NCBI GenBank assembly: GCA_949357655.1
Contig: CASHTG010000012.1
Location: 2,480,001-2,544,000 of the forward strand
Direction of reading: 5' to 3'
DNA length: 64,000 nt
Source of the DNA: Parascedosporium putredinis
Lineage: Eukaryota; Ascomycota; Sordariomycetes; Microascales; Microascaceae
Both the position numbers and the translations under genes were made by a program. Numbering within the stretch: the first letter of the stretch is position 1; every line of letters starts with the position of its first letter. Below, one piece after another: positions 34,471 through 47,700 of the stretch. Below the pieces are notes generated by a model. It ran no database searches. It was not told the origin of the DNA and saw only the letters and a program-made list of their open reading frames with translations.

Positions 34471-37400
34471 TCATGGCCACTTTAGATCAGAAACCCTTGA
34501 ATGGGTCCTCACGCGAGAAAAGTCGTCTTCGCCAGCCCGGCTCCAGTCATCCGTGGCTCGCGTGCCACGCGAGTTGTAGCTGTCGCGATTTCGGCTGCGA
34601 CTATTGCGCCGCCTGCGCTCTTTGCTTCGTCGCCGAGCCGAGTATCGGTACTCGTCAAGTTCGTTGGGATACCCGTCGAGTCTTGGGAAAGCAAGGGGGC
34701 TGATGAAGGCTTCCATGCGCACCGTCCCAATTGCATCAAAGAAATTGGCTGGGCGGGATGATGCCTCGGACGTTCTTCCGGATACATTCCCTTGCGCCCA
34801 GGTACCGGCGCTCGAGGCTTGAGATTGGTAAATGTCTGACGACCCGGCCGTCCCAATGCTGGCGGCGACGCTATTTGTCGCCGTGTGCTGGTACGATCCG
34901 CTTCCTGCAGGGCCCGAGAAGCCCCGGAAGGAGAGGGGTGGGGGTACGTGGCCACCAGTATTGCTACGTTTGCGGCCATGAACCATGACATTGTTGGCAC
35001 GCTCCTGAAGACCTCGCTCTGGGAAATTCCTCTCGTGGAATCGGGGGATATAAGGAGGCTCTGCTGCTTCACGCGAGCCATCGCGTTGATGGGTACTAGG
35101 AAGTGGGGGAAAGCGTCCGGGTTCCTGTACGTGGAGATATCACCAATGGAAGACGGCGGGGGCTCATCGGGGATGCTAGGCACGCTCGGGATGCTTGAGG
35201 GATTGGCTCGTCCAAACCCACCCTTGCTCTTGGTGAGTCGGATAGAGTCCCGGATACCCGGCCGCCTTGCCTTGGCTTGCGGCATCTCAAAGTCCGGCAC
35301 AGCCTTCGGGGTTGAACAGCAACGATCTCGGGGATTGCCTGCGATGAGTGTGCGAGGAAAGAGAGGGCCGTGAGCCAGACGTAATGGCGTTCTGCCGAAA
35401 CGGCCGTGAACTTCAGCGCTCGCTGCGGGGTGAGGATGAGAATAGACCGGTTGAATATGCCCGTGGCACCCTTGGGGCTAGGGTTGTCATCCTTGACGTC
35501 GAGGACAGATTGGATTGTGACTGCGAGGGGCGTTGGATTGATGGTTAGTAAAGAGGCACTACGACAGTTCCACGGGGATGAACTTGGAAAGGGGGTGGGA
35601 AAAGCTTACACTTGCGGCCTGGCTTGCCCATTAGAGTGCTGTTGCTATTAGGCTGCTTGCTACTCCAGAGGATAGCGCGCTCATACGGCGCCAGCCATAC
35701 CCAACGTTTATGGCGATCGTTGCTGTTCTCGTCCCTACTGCTCGCTTCGGGCACCCCGAACGACTTCCTCCTGCGCACGTACTTGAACATCCATTCGCCA
35801 ACCATTGTCTGCGCGATTGCATCCACGACGCCAGTGCTCTGCGACGTGTTGTTAGTGGACGACGCAACATCGTTGTAGCTCGTGCTGGTGAAAGCCGTGT
35901 TCGTCGAAGGCTGCGAACTATGCATCCGGTACTTGACGCTGCTACCCGCCCTATTCCGTGGGGTCGTGATATCGTTGAAAGGCAGTGGCGGTAGACCCGG
36001 GCTCTCCGGCGACTCAAGTGGCTCGGGGAACAAGGGCGGCGACCGACTTCCGTTTCTCTTATATCTAGGTTTGACTGGGATCGCCGCGGCGGAGCGAACT
36101 TTGCGGATACTGTTGGCGCGATAATGACTCCTGCTGCTGCCCCTCCTGTGCCAGCTTCCGCTCGAACGGGTAGGGCTACGCGCACCATCGCTAGGGGCGC
36201 TCGCACTAATAGGTGGTCGTCGTGAGCTGGCCCTTGTTGGGATGGGGAAAGGCGGATCACGAGCATCAGGAATACTCGGGCTCCGAGCCCGCCCCTGGTG
36301 CGTAGCGATTCCGCTCTGGATCATAGCTGCCTTGCGCATGATGCTGACCTTGTTGGCAGTGCCAATCACCGCCGACTTTTCATAAGAGCGCAACGATCGC
36401 TTGAGGGAGGGCCGCCTGGTGAGTGACTCTCGCCTTTCCGGGAGGTTGAAGCTAGCGTAAGCCTCGGTGCTAGCCAGCGGCCGCATCGAGCTTCGGCTCG
36501 AGTTCCTCCGAGACGTCACCTGCTCAGGAGACATGGTGCTCCAAGTCGAAGACGAGTGTCGCTTCGAGGCCTTTGGAACTGGTCCCGTAGATCCCTTGGG
36601 CCGAGGTGCGGAGAGAGCGGTTCGGAACTCAGAGTCGCTCATATCCGCCTCCATGAATTCGTCGACCTCATCGGAACTGCCTCCATCAAATCCGGCGAAA
36701 AGACTACTGATACGATGAGGCCTCTTGACCGGCGCTCTTTGGTTCGACAGTGGCCCGTCATCATTGTTGCCCGGATAAGCATCATGGAGTTCTTCTTGGC
36801 TCCCCGGAATGGGTGGGGGCGGTGAAGACGGGGCTTCGGGAACGCTCGTCTTGCTGAGAAGGCGCCTGGGATTCCTCGGCGGCAGATTTCCGGGGACAGG
36901 GGTAAACTGGCGACCCTCTTCAACGGGGCTGGAAGGCGTAGGGGGCCGCGAGGTAATGGCCGACGGACGCAAATGCTCGGGCAACTGAGCGAGGCGCCGG
37001 TCGATCCTAATCTCCTCGGTTTGGACCGAGGCAGTCGCCATCTCGACGGTCCTCGTCAAATTCACTTGGCAGCCAAAGTCTTTGAAGTACTGGGGCAGGC
37101 GGGGCTCTCGAGGGGTAGTTGGTCGGCTCGTAGGGGCACGATGCTAATGCTGGGGATAGATAGCTGGGGCATGGGGAAAGCCTCGGGCCGGGGAAGAACC
37201 GGAGGATCCGTCTGAGTGGCCGAGGACACCATGGGGATGGGTGGCGGCTGGACGACAGGCGGGGAGGGGTGGCCGATCGGAGCGGCGACTTAGGTGTCCG
37301 AGGGGGCTCAAAGGCTCTTCCATGGTTTGGGAGCCCGCCGAGACCATCTGGTGGATCTGGCCCTTGACTGGATCGATGCTTAGAGGACGGCCATAATGCA

Positions 37401-38710
37401 CGCGCTTCCTCCTTTGGTTCGCCTCGATTTCGTTGTCAGCGCGGGACGAGCTGCGGGATGCAGGGCTATCCAGCTCATGCACTCTGTCGAAGAGAGCAAC
37501 TGGCTCGGGGTTGAAGGCTTGGAAGGCGGGAGCTTTGGCGACGGTGGAGGCGAATATTGAATGCCTGTATCGGTATACGTCGGCTTCGGCGGCTCTTCCT
37601 TTTGAACCTCGTCATCCTCATCCGCACCGTCTTCTAAGATTTCTAGGACTGATTGATTGACGAAGAGCCGCCCTCGCGCAACGCTACCCGGACGTCTCAG
37701 GCTTTCCATGCTCTGGTTGCGCCTGTGCATGCGCGACATGACGCTATCCCTGCTCATGTTTCGCACATGGCGATTATTTGAAAGCACGCTTTCGCGGCCG
37801 TCGTTGTCTGTTTGCCAGTCGTCATCGCCATCGAGATTGAGCTCGTCCGCGAGCGAGTTGCCATTCATCTTGGCCGCGTTGGGACCGCTCAGGACGGAGA
37901 ACCGGATGCTGTTTGTTATGCTCATGGTTCTGACACTTGCGGCGTCGGTGTCCTTGGCATGGTCTTCAGCCTCGCTTTCCAACCCACCATTTTGCAAACC
38001 ATTGGCTTGAGCAACCTGGTATGCGGCCACCTCATCAAGGACAACCTTGAGCCGGCTCTCCGCCACATGAACTCGTCGCTCATATTTCCGCTTCTCCTCT
38101 TCCCAGAGATCCTTCTCCTTTGCCCACTGCTCGTGAACCCGCTCGGAATCCTCTTCTTGAGACCGGAGTTTCTTTTGCAGCGCTTCGAGCCTCTTTTTCG
38201 TTTCCGCGGAAGAGTCAACTGCCTCGTCGCGCTCACGCGCAAGCTCGCCGAGAGCGGATGAGGTACCTCCTCGAGAAGCGCAAGTTGGCGCTTTAGTGAC
38301 CTGGCCTCCTTGGACGTATTGGTGAGATCAGTTTCAAGCGTCTCTTGCTCTTCGCGAGCGGTGTGAAGCGACGCTTCTAAATTCTCAATGAACTTAATTT
38401 TCTCTTCCTGGTCTCGGCGCAATGACAAGATCTCGGCGACCAGGTTGGCGTGGAGTGTTGGGGTAAACCGACGGGGGTCAAGGATGCTGATTGTCTCATC
38501 GGTGCATACATCTTTGGAAGACCGCTTGTCGAGACGGTCGCTGGAAGGCATTGGAGGTGTTGACGACCCTTGGCCTGGCGGCGTGGCGGACCGTCGCGAC
38601 CTCCTCGAGCTCCGTCGCGATGGAGTTTTGTACGGGGTATCTTGTGGCGTCGGGAGCGAACCGGCTCCGGTTGGACCGCTGTATTCGTCTTCCGTCTCCC
38701 ACATCGCCAT
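34471..38710 (-). CDS. ApsA/Num1-like cortical anchor with PH domain
   Basis: This is the cell-cortex anchor that captures dynein and mitochondria and positions nuclei (Aspergillus ApsA, yeast Num1, fission yeast Mcp5). Exons are 38710-35610 and 35520-34471, with an 89-nt intron (GTAAGC to GCAG). It begins MAMWETEDEYSGP, followed by an Arg/Ser-rich stretch, then a coiled coil at about residues 80-240 (LRRDQEEKIKFIENLEASL; KKRLEALQKKLRSQEED). A long disordered Ser/Pro region follows with SQT, TQT and VQT motifs. The PH domain (about 965-1100) starts with VGEWMFKYVRRRKSFG, continues with WVWLAPYERAILWSSKQ, and ends with RHYVWLTALSFLAHSS; it should bind PI(4,5)P2. A disordered tail ends at TGA. 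The frame is broken at seven short G/C runs (38266, 37528, 37298, 37261, 37133, 35308, 35105), each lacking one base. With all seven restored the length is exactly 1,385 residues, close to the family. Confidence 0.9.
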
Positions 38711-41700
38711 CTTGACTTGCTTTACACAACGGATTGGTTGGAAAGCTGGCAGCAGGCGAGTGCCAGATTTAACACTGCACCAAACCCCGCATCAAAGAGA
38801 GGGAGGAAAAACTTGGGGGTTGCTGTTGCGCTTGGATCACCAACTGGGGCGCGGTAATGAAGCACCTCTTAGTGCACAACACGGCCGTCAACGAGGATCC
38901 CTGTTCGACAGCAACTAGGACCGGAAATGAAACGCCGAAAGAAGCAGGGCCAAAGTCTCCAGACAAACCCTTTTGGGGAGCAAAGGAACCAATTTTCTCT
39001 CCTGAAGACTGTGCATTAGCTGTGGAATTCAATGCTCTCAAATTTTCTTCAAGACAGGTCGAATTTTTGTTGCCCTTAAGACCACGACCAGAGGGATGTT
39101 GTTTTTCACCCCGGCTATAACTGGCGTCAACTTACCTGAGAAAATGATTTTGACAATAGTGTAAAAGGAACGAGTCCAAAGGTTTGCAGAGTTGTTCAAC
39201 TTCACCCTGCGTCACACATGAGCATTAGCATGAACCAGACCCTGACCCTGCTCTTATCAGACAGCTTAAGCCTTTTTTCGGCTCCCGATTAAAGGGGGCT
39301 TGGGGAAAGAGAATCTTTCCCCATTTCCAACCCCCCCCCTCCCTTCTCTTGAAGCCCTTCGGCCGATTTTTAACTGGCGCCCGGTACTCGGGTTTCAGGA
39401 AAGGATTTTCGTAGACTTCGCCGCGCCCTCGCTCCATGAGGATCGGGGGAGGGGCGGGTTGCGGCCAGTAATTGGGGTTCAATTGAGACGTATAGGTGAG
39501 ACCTACCTTCAGCGATTGCGGCAACAACAAGAAAGAAAATGCAGGCTTTGGGCTGCACGAATAGGAATGACCCTCTCAGTCCATAAGAGTATTCTTAAAT
39601 GGTTTCGAAATGGCCATGACAAAGTGGCAGGTAACCGTTCACAGCGTCGACGTCGTCAAGAGGGGTTGGAGCTTGTGGGGTAAACTGTCGCAGAGAAAAA
39701 ACTTGGGTAAACGAGCGTGTCTATCGTGTAGGAGGCACGACAAGCAAGAAACCACCAGGGCGAGGTTTCCGTTCCGTGTGCGTCTTCGGTAGTGTTCGGC
39801 GTTGGCGGACCAGTTCGTTCTGCTGCAGCGTCTCTCGTCAGTCACCACAGCTCAACCAAGTGTCCAAGTTTATCCTGAATGCCGCCTGAGGAACTCTTGG
39901 AGGCAGCCTGCGCATTGCCACGATGTCTCAGAGAAGGGCAAAGTGAGACTCACCGCCCCAAGCTAAGCAAAGCTCAGCTGTCTTCTGCCTCGACCAGATC
40001 CGGTATATATAGATGTATAAGGTCGGCGTAGGTACCGAAGCGCAGATCACTAGAAGTTGAAATGAAACCAGCAGAAGAAAAAGAAAAATCAGATAAAAGA
40101 AGACGGGATGGCGATTTGTCGCGCAAGAGGATCCGGGGAATTCACCGGCGTCGAAGAAAAGCAATTGCCTGGCGGAGATTGTAGCAGGCGTCGGCGCCAC
40201 GAACTAGAAATTGGTCCAAGGTGTAAGAGACGGGACACTTGAATGATTGACTAGTGGTTGGGTGAGGATGTAGAACATTGGAGGGCGGCGAAAAGTGGTA
40301 TCCACAATCAGTGGCAGAGCTCTCACTCGTTCTGGCAACGAGACTGGCGGCGAGAGCAGTCCGATACGAGATGAAGGGATGCCGAGCAAATAGCAAATGT
40401 CGCTCGCGCCTCGACCAACCGAGAGGTGAAGCAAGATAGGTTGAGTGGCGCAAAAGGAGAGAGGAAGGATAATGCTTACCTCCAGATCAACCCAACAAAG
40501 AGGTGTTAGTTATCCACGATCCAGCACTGAACACGATCACCAGGTCGAGCCAAAGGGTTGAATAAGAAAAGAAGAAGAAGAGAAGGGGGATGGGAAAACG
40601 AGGTGAAGCGCGCCTCGTGGAGTCAAAAGGCGAGAGAGACCAGGGTGTGAGGTGGGCTAGCGCAGATGATGTATAATAAAAGAGGACGCAGATCACGGCC
40701 GCCTCTATTAGTCTTGGGAAGAAGCCCCAGTCGAGAACGCGGGTTCTTTTGGCGACAAGGGACGATGCTCCCGGAACAGTGGTACGTACAGAGGCGCGAG
40801 CAAGCTGGGCTCGCTGCGCGCGCACAAATGCTCCCACTTGCAGCCGTCAAGTCTGCCCCAGTCGCTAGGGGTGGGCTGGCTGGACTCCAAGAGCCAGAGC
40901 TTTGCGTCTGGTGCAAGGCACGGGGTGACGAGAGCCCCATGCACAAGCCAAATCTTTGATTAGGGGATTCCTTGATTAGCGGCAGACCCAGGGTTGGACC
41001 CAACGTCGTACTCCGATGGATAGGCACAAAAGCCAGGGGATGAGTGGTGATGTTAGGATCCTGACGGCGCTGATGCGACTTTGCTTGTACATCGAGCTCG
41101 GTCTCCTTTGCTTCTCACATCGTCCGCACTATGTCTCATGATACACATTTCGAGGCACACGGAAGCCTATATTACAAGTAATTCGGACAATTGAGGGAGG
41201 CGAGGACATATTATGAGATCCATCTCCATGAATGGGTGGAGAATACAAGGACAAGGGCAAGCGCAATGCAGGCTTGAAAGATCTTGGCCTCGAGCCCTGT
41301 ACCGACATGTGTGACGGAGTGGACTCCACTGATGTACACGACGAGAGGGAAGGATTAACCCAGCAGATAATAATTCTCATACTGATACACCAGGGAGGAG
41401 GGCATAGCGGGGCCTCGCAGGCCGGAGCCGCTTCCTCGTCCATCAACCGCCACAAAATTCCCACTTGGAAGCTTCCATGCACCTCCTCGCTAGAGGATCC
41501 TTCCAAGACTCGCCCAGAGTACGAGGCTGCATGGCGATATTGGTTTAATGGAACAGCAGGCCCGCCGTCTCGGTCGGAGCTGCAGACGCTGCAGCGATCA
41601 ACAGCCTGGGCCTGTCCAGCATCTTGCTCACGTTGGGACGAGGGACGGAGTGATTGATAGCTACAGCGTTGGGACGAAGTGGTGAGAAGTGCACGGGAAG

Positions 41701-44700
41701 AAGTAAGACGAGGAAAAAAAGAAAAAAAGAAGGGGGAAATATTCGAAACTCTTTGGTCCTAGCGAGAGCGGATTGGAAATTATACAGAGCTTCCGCTGCT
41801 TCCTCTGCAGATGACAATCTGGCTAATGCTACCCCATGCTGGCCGTTGTGCACAGTTCTCGTGCTTCTAATCTCATCTTCACCCCCAGCTGCAAGTACGG
41901 AAGGGGACCTGCCCTCGCCTCTCGCGGGGTGGTAGCCATCCCGTGCTAGCTGCTCACGTTGGGCATTTGTGTCACTCATATTGTGCGTGGGCTGTCCACT
42001 TCGCACACGCACAATCCCCCTTCCGCTTCCGTGTGTCCTCTTGCCTCGCTCCTCCCTCTTCACTCCTCCCCCTGTGCCTTCCAGCTTCGGGCGTGTTCCC
42101 TTGAACGGACAGGCAATCCCATCGCTTGCCGCTAAACCAATCTCGGTCGGTGACAAGAAGGATCCCAAAGGGAAATGGAAGGGTTACAGGCTGTGGGTCT
42201 GGTATGTCAAGAAAAGGAGTCGGATTTCCCTTGCATTGTACCTCCACCGTAGTTTGTACTTTAGCATCGAGCTACTCTACAGAAGTGGATGCGACAAGGC
42301 AGGTAAGGCCTATGGCACGGCCGGTCCTCCCAGGTATTGGGACCCGTCGTGATGGGTACATGTACGTCGAGCCTAACCAGTTTCCAGCTTTGACCCCTGC
42401 TATCTAAGTGCAGAGCCAGCGATCAATGTGCAGGCATGCTCCATTATGATCTCGCGAGCATCAATCAATTTGATCCCTCTCGTACGTGCTGCAGCACAGA
42501 CCGAAACTACCGAGGACTTGCGCGCTTTGAATGGCAGGCAGGCCATGGGTGGTGCGCTTCTTCTCCCGACAGCCGTTTCCGCCTGCACGAGAAGGAAGGG
42601 AAACTCGAAAGTGAACAACGGGTATTAAGAAGTGGATAAGAGGAGACGAGGAAACGAGGAAACATATCAATTGAAACAGATCCATCGTCCAACCAAAGCC
42701 TCGCAGAGGATGAGATGGGTGGAAATTAATTCACATTCTTCTTCATCATCACCACAGTCTACAAGTATATCAACACGCGAGCCGGCGCTTGATGAGACAC
42801 GTTCCCGCGTGGTCCTGAAATGACCGCGTGTGAGAACGGGATGGCGGAGCAAGAAGGTGGTAAAGAAAAAGGGAAGAAAAAGAAAAAGAGGGAGGATTGC
42901 AACGCCACAAACAAATCGCGATTGACGGCGGACGCCCAGCGACAAAAAGTATCCGTCCCTGTATTATTCGCCGCCTTAACGAGCTTTCAATACATATTAG
43001 CTCCTTTGGCCCAAAGATATGTGGCACTGCGCGTTGGGCAAGGCGGCGGTTCTCGTGGAATGATTCTATTTCTTCTCATTTATCCCGAGCAAGGAGGATA
43101 ATGGCGCGACACGTCCCCTGACCTTTTGTTCCTTTTTCCTGTCTTGGGGTATCACAGTTCCTGGCTAACTGCAGTTATCAAGACCCGAGCACGAGATTGT
43201 CTGGTTCTGCGGCCGCCTGCCCTTGTCGTGGTGAAGGTGTTTGTTCGATGGTTCGGAAGCCTCGACTCAGCCGAATCCCCTTGGCCGGATGTGATTCCGT
43301 GTCCCGGACAGTGCGAGAGATAAGTTGCAGGGGTTCGGCCGAGAAGCCTCGATGATGAATAAATGTCATCTTTTTATGTCTTGACTCCTGTGCATTTCCG
43401 ATCTGCCTTGGGAAAGGGCCTCTTCTCGCCATTTGAGATAGGATACAAAGAACAAGAATAAAAGAAGAAGATAGAGAGGACAGAGGAAAGAGGTAAGAGA
43501 CAAGAGACAAGCAAAATGTACTACCCTTTTGCCAGTGGCTTATTTTCCGAGGCTCTCACAACGTACAAGTAATAAGGGCCTGGGTCCGGGTTTGTCACGG
43601 CGGCTTCACGGCTTCACAAACAACCTTCCTCTTCCACAACAGGAGCCGTCGACTATTCAAGCCATTCCATGCTTATCGTGTTTCGACGCTTATCCAGACC
43701 TGTAGATTCCAAGACCCGCGGACGCCGGGACCATGAAACGGCTGCGTCTCCAACCAAAACTCGGGAAAATCCTCTTCGCCCGGCGCATTAACCTTGCAGT
43801 CGTGTCGAGGCCACCCTCAGGATACGCTAGACAGGGTGCGCAAGACCACACCCCGCTTTGGCTCTGGCTCCTTTGCCCACTGGCTCACAAGGACAACCCG
43901 AGTTGAGGGCGGGCAAAAGCACCACACTCACAAGAGGAGGGGGCACTATGAGGATGACTACTGGTATTACAGGGTGCAAGCATTCAGAACTCGCCCCGAT
44001 TCGCATTGAGGATGCCCTCCATCTCGGCACATCTGGCGCCTGGTGAAAAACTTGGCGGCGCTACTCACCAAAGAGTCGAGGTGCGGCAATGAAGCGTGTT
44101 TTGAATCTCTAGCGACGTCTCTTCGCTTGCCTCTCCTAAAGATGCCTGACCCTGGTCGGGAGGCTAATGAACGCGAGTCTCCTCCTGCTGGCGACAGTTG
44201 CGAGCGAACGCTAGTCCACTTCGAGCGAGTTGACTCCTACTCGGAGGGAAACAATCATCAGCTCTGCAACCGAGAAAAGCAGAAAAACAAGAGAATGGAT
44301 ATGTCCGAAATTCTATCTCATGCAGGGTGAACATCTCGAGTATCAACCCAGCTTTCTCATTCCCTGATCAAAGTAGAATGTGAATACTACTTCCCCTGGG
44401 AAGCCCAGCTTGAGCCAAACAGCCCACCCATCGATCTATTCCTCTCGCCCTGGTCATGCGAGGCCCCCACCAGATTCGAAAGCGGTGCGCATCACTAGCA
44501 CAAACCAAACTGCAGAGCGCCAGAGATATTTCGGCCATGAAATGCACCTATTGAATAATTCCGGGACAGGTGTTGAGGGACGACCCGATCCCCCACCCAC
44601 ACGGGATGAGGGCTTTACAATCTCAGTAGTAGAAACAAAGGCAAAGGGATAAAAAGAAAGGAAATTTTGGTCTTCCGAGAACCGAAAGCGGCCCGCCGCC

Positions 44701-47700
44701 CCAAGCGAGACTGAAGCCCTTCAGGGCTGACGCTCCAGAGGATGGCCTGATCTTGCCTCCTCCCAGAAGCAAGAGGCCCGTGAGCCATCGGGATACCATC
44801 ATCATTCCTTCGGAGAGACCTTGGGCAAGGCCGACAACAGCCAAACTCAACCTGGGAAAGCTCGCTCGATGAAGGTAAGTGCGATATCCGCGCCTTCAAC
44901 CGGGTACCTAAATAGTGCCCCCTCTAGAGGCCAGGCCCATGTACGAATGTCCAGGTCCCTCAGCACCGTCATTATGCTGTTAACCCAGGAATTGATCAAA
45001 TCCACTGGTGGCAGACCAGGGGCCAACAAAAACCGCCCCCAGGCATGGAGTTCAAACAATAGTGGTCTTTCTGCAATCTCTTCCCAGGTGGCGGCGTTGC
45101 GATGTGGAGCCAAAAATTTCCCTCAGCAGCTGGGATAATAACGCCCTTTGGCGACGATATGAGGGGACTTGAAGCCACAACTACAAGTATTATCCCCAGG
45201 ACAATCTATCCTTGCCCTCTGGTGCGGAAGCCACTCTGCTGGTGATGGCAATGCACTTGAGATTTGTTCGTGTCATCAATCCAACCCACCATTCTCCTCC
45301 AAAGCCTAGGCCGGCTGTCCCATCCATGGGGATACAAGAGGCATCACTCGATTGCTCCCAGCTGGATGATTAGCCCCTCCCTATTCGTAGACATTCCGAG
45401 TCCCCCTATTTTGAAGGGCAAGGGTATGATTGCCCAAGCTCCATGCCCTGTCCCCCACTCTCCAGGCTGAGTTGGGGGAAATCTGCGAAAGAATTTTGGT
45501 TCACTGGATGAGGGATAAAACGAACCGATTCATGCCCTTGTCAGTCAGGCAAACAAGGCCCTCTTCAGAAAATCGGTGGTTCCAACTCGTTCCAACCCAT
45601 TCAGGCGGGTCTAGCAGGGGGTAGGCGTACCATTTTGGGAGGGGAGAAAAGAAGAGAGCTCGGGATGACAGAACCAGCGATCCGTCTGTGGGCACTGCCA
45701 CTGAGTAGCGTGTTTCTTGTGTCTTTCTGCCCTTTTCGATTTTGAAGACTTTCCCCCTTTTCTCCTTTCCTTTTTCTTCTTTTTTTTCCCCTCCTTTTTT
45801 CCTACTTGAATGAGCTCATGTTCTTGGGGTTGGTTTTTCCCCAACGTCTGATGAGTGTGCCGCTCACGCCGAAGCTCCAGCACTTCTTGTGCAAGTCGTA
45901 GTTCTTCCAAGCAGCTAATTGCTTGGAATAGATAGCCCAGTCCATCCACCATCTCTTGAAACATTCATACAATGTATATATTTTAACACTGTATAAGTAT
46001 GTGAGTCCACCAGGAAGTTTCCTCGAAGCATCAACTCCAAGCAGGACGCATCACTGAGCATGAAATGCGGTCCTTGCATCAGTTCTACTTCGTACCTTCC
46101 GCTCCACATTGCCATGGGCCAGCAGAGTCTGCCCTCCTTCATGAGTCGGAGAGAGACATGACATGTCCGGGGAGCAAGAGGTCACACATGATGTAAGCCA
46201 AAGCAGGCAGCTGAGGTAAGGCGATGGGATCACCGCCCCCAGCAGACAAGCAGTTGGCGGGGAAGTGGGCCTAGCATATCCGAACACCAACCGGAAGACT
46301 TCGCCTCGCCTCAGTTCAATCCAGGGTTGAAAAGTGTCAGCAATGGGCCCCTTGGTCTTTCGGCTTGGATTCGTTGATACTTGGATGGAGACGCCGCCAA
46401 GCACCTCGGCGGGCCAGCCAGGCCCTAGGCTATCCCCCCTCTTCCCCCAATCCAACCGACCAGGACGGACGCTCTCAAGTGATGGGTGGCTCGACCGATC
46501 CTTGTCGGTGGGCATTGGCCTGGCCAGGCCCCTGACTTGGGCGAAGGTCTGTCCCAACCAATTCCTAGCCGTCACCAGATTTCTAGGAATACAACACTGA
46601 ATCGAGGGGGTCACGGCCACCACCAAGTTCCGTTCGATCATTGGCAACAAGAAGCTTTCCGTCTTCCTCATTTTCCGCTCTTTCGGCGCCATGTACCGAA
46701 TCGTGTACTTGTAGCATGAATCGGTCAATCAATTGGTCCTTCAACCCAATGATCAGCTCAGTCATTCAAGTTTGATACTCCCTGAGTCAACACTAGCATC
46801 CATCTCCAAGTAATCCACGCCAGGCCCGGCCCCAAACCGGGGCAACGTTTCCACCTGCTCGATTGATTCAAGATGGGCACTGCGGAATCAAAAAGGGAGG
46901 GGTGGAGCGCTAATCAAATTGCTTCTTCTGCTTGGAGTCAACCCTCTATTACAGCATTCCCCGGTAATACCGTGCGGCCCGTTGTGGTCGGGTACCCACC
47001 CACCATCACTGAGCCTTGACTTTGTGTGCTTTCTCTTGACGAAATGGTTGGTGAGTCTTGATTTGATGTGATATCAGTGGCAGCGCCACGGGCCGAACTC
47101 TTCTTCGACTGGCTGTTTGAGAGCCAACCACGGAAGAGGGACAAAACTAATTTGAACTAGGTCACGAAAAGGCCGGGCCGCCACCGGGACGTGGGAGCCC
47201 TTCCTCCACTAAATAAAGCGCCGCTTATTATCCTTTCGGAGGGTTTCCTTTCCACATTTCAAGGCCCTCTGCTAGAAAAGGAAAGTCGAGGAAAGAAGCA
47301 AGGAGAGCCGGCGCAGATTCATGTTCGAGAGAGGGAGCGATGAGACTGACTTGGTGGCCCAAAAGCACCCGGCTCCCACACCTCACCAGGAACCATTGGC
47401 TTACATGTAGCTTCTGATAAAGCATGGGAGTTCTGGGTTGGTTCTTCCGAGAGAGAGAGGGCGAAGGCGAGCACCCTGTCAGGATCAATCTCGTGTTCCT
47501 GGCCAGGCCACCACCCACGGGCTCCTCGCAAAAAGGCCGGCTTGGCCTTGAACTAATAGTTGTATTATTACTCGGTACAGAGCAGAGTGGACGCTTTTGG
47601 ACACTTTTGGACGGGGATTGCACCTCAGCGCAGCCCGGAATCGATGGTCTGCCCACATCTCCCCAGATGCAAGGCTCCGCCCACCCCAAATGCGAGGCTC

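Noticed and set aside
13200..38710. Clustered pseudogenes or RIP damage as the cause of the broken frames
   Set aside because: The breaks are single-base run losses without C-to-T stop codons, and they hit essential genes whose splice sites and motifs are intact. RIP makes transitions, not indels.
46051..46728. 225-codon open frame on the minus strand
   Set aside because: No motif or codon bias; other frames over the same stretch are equally open.
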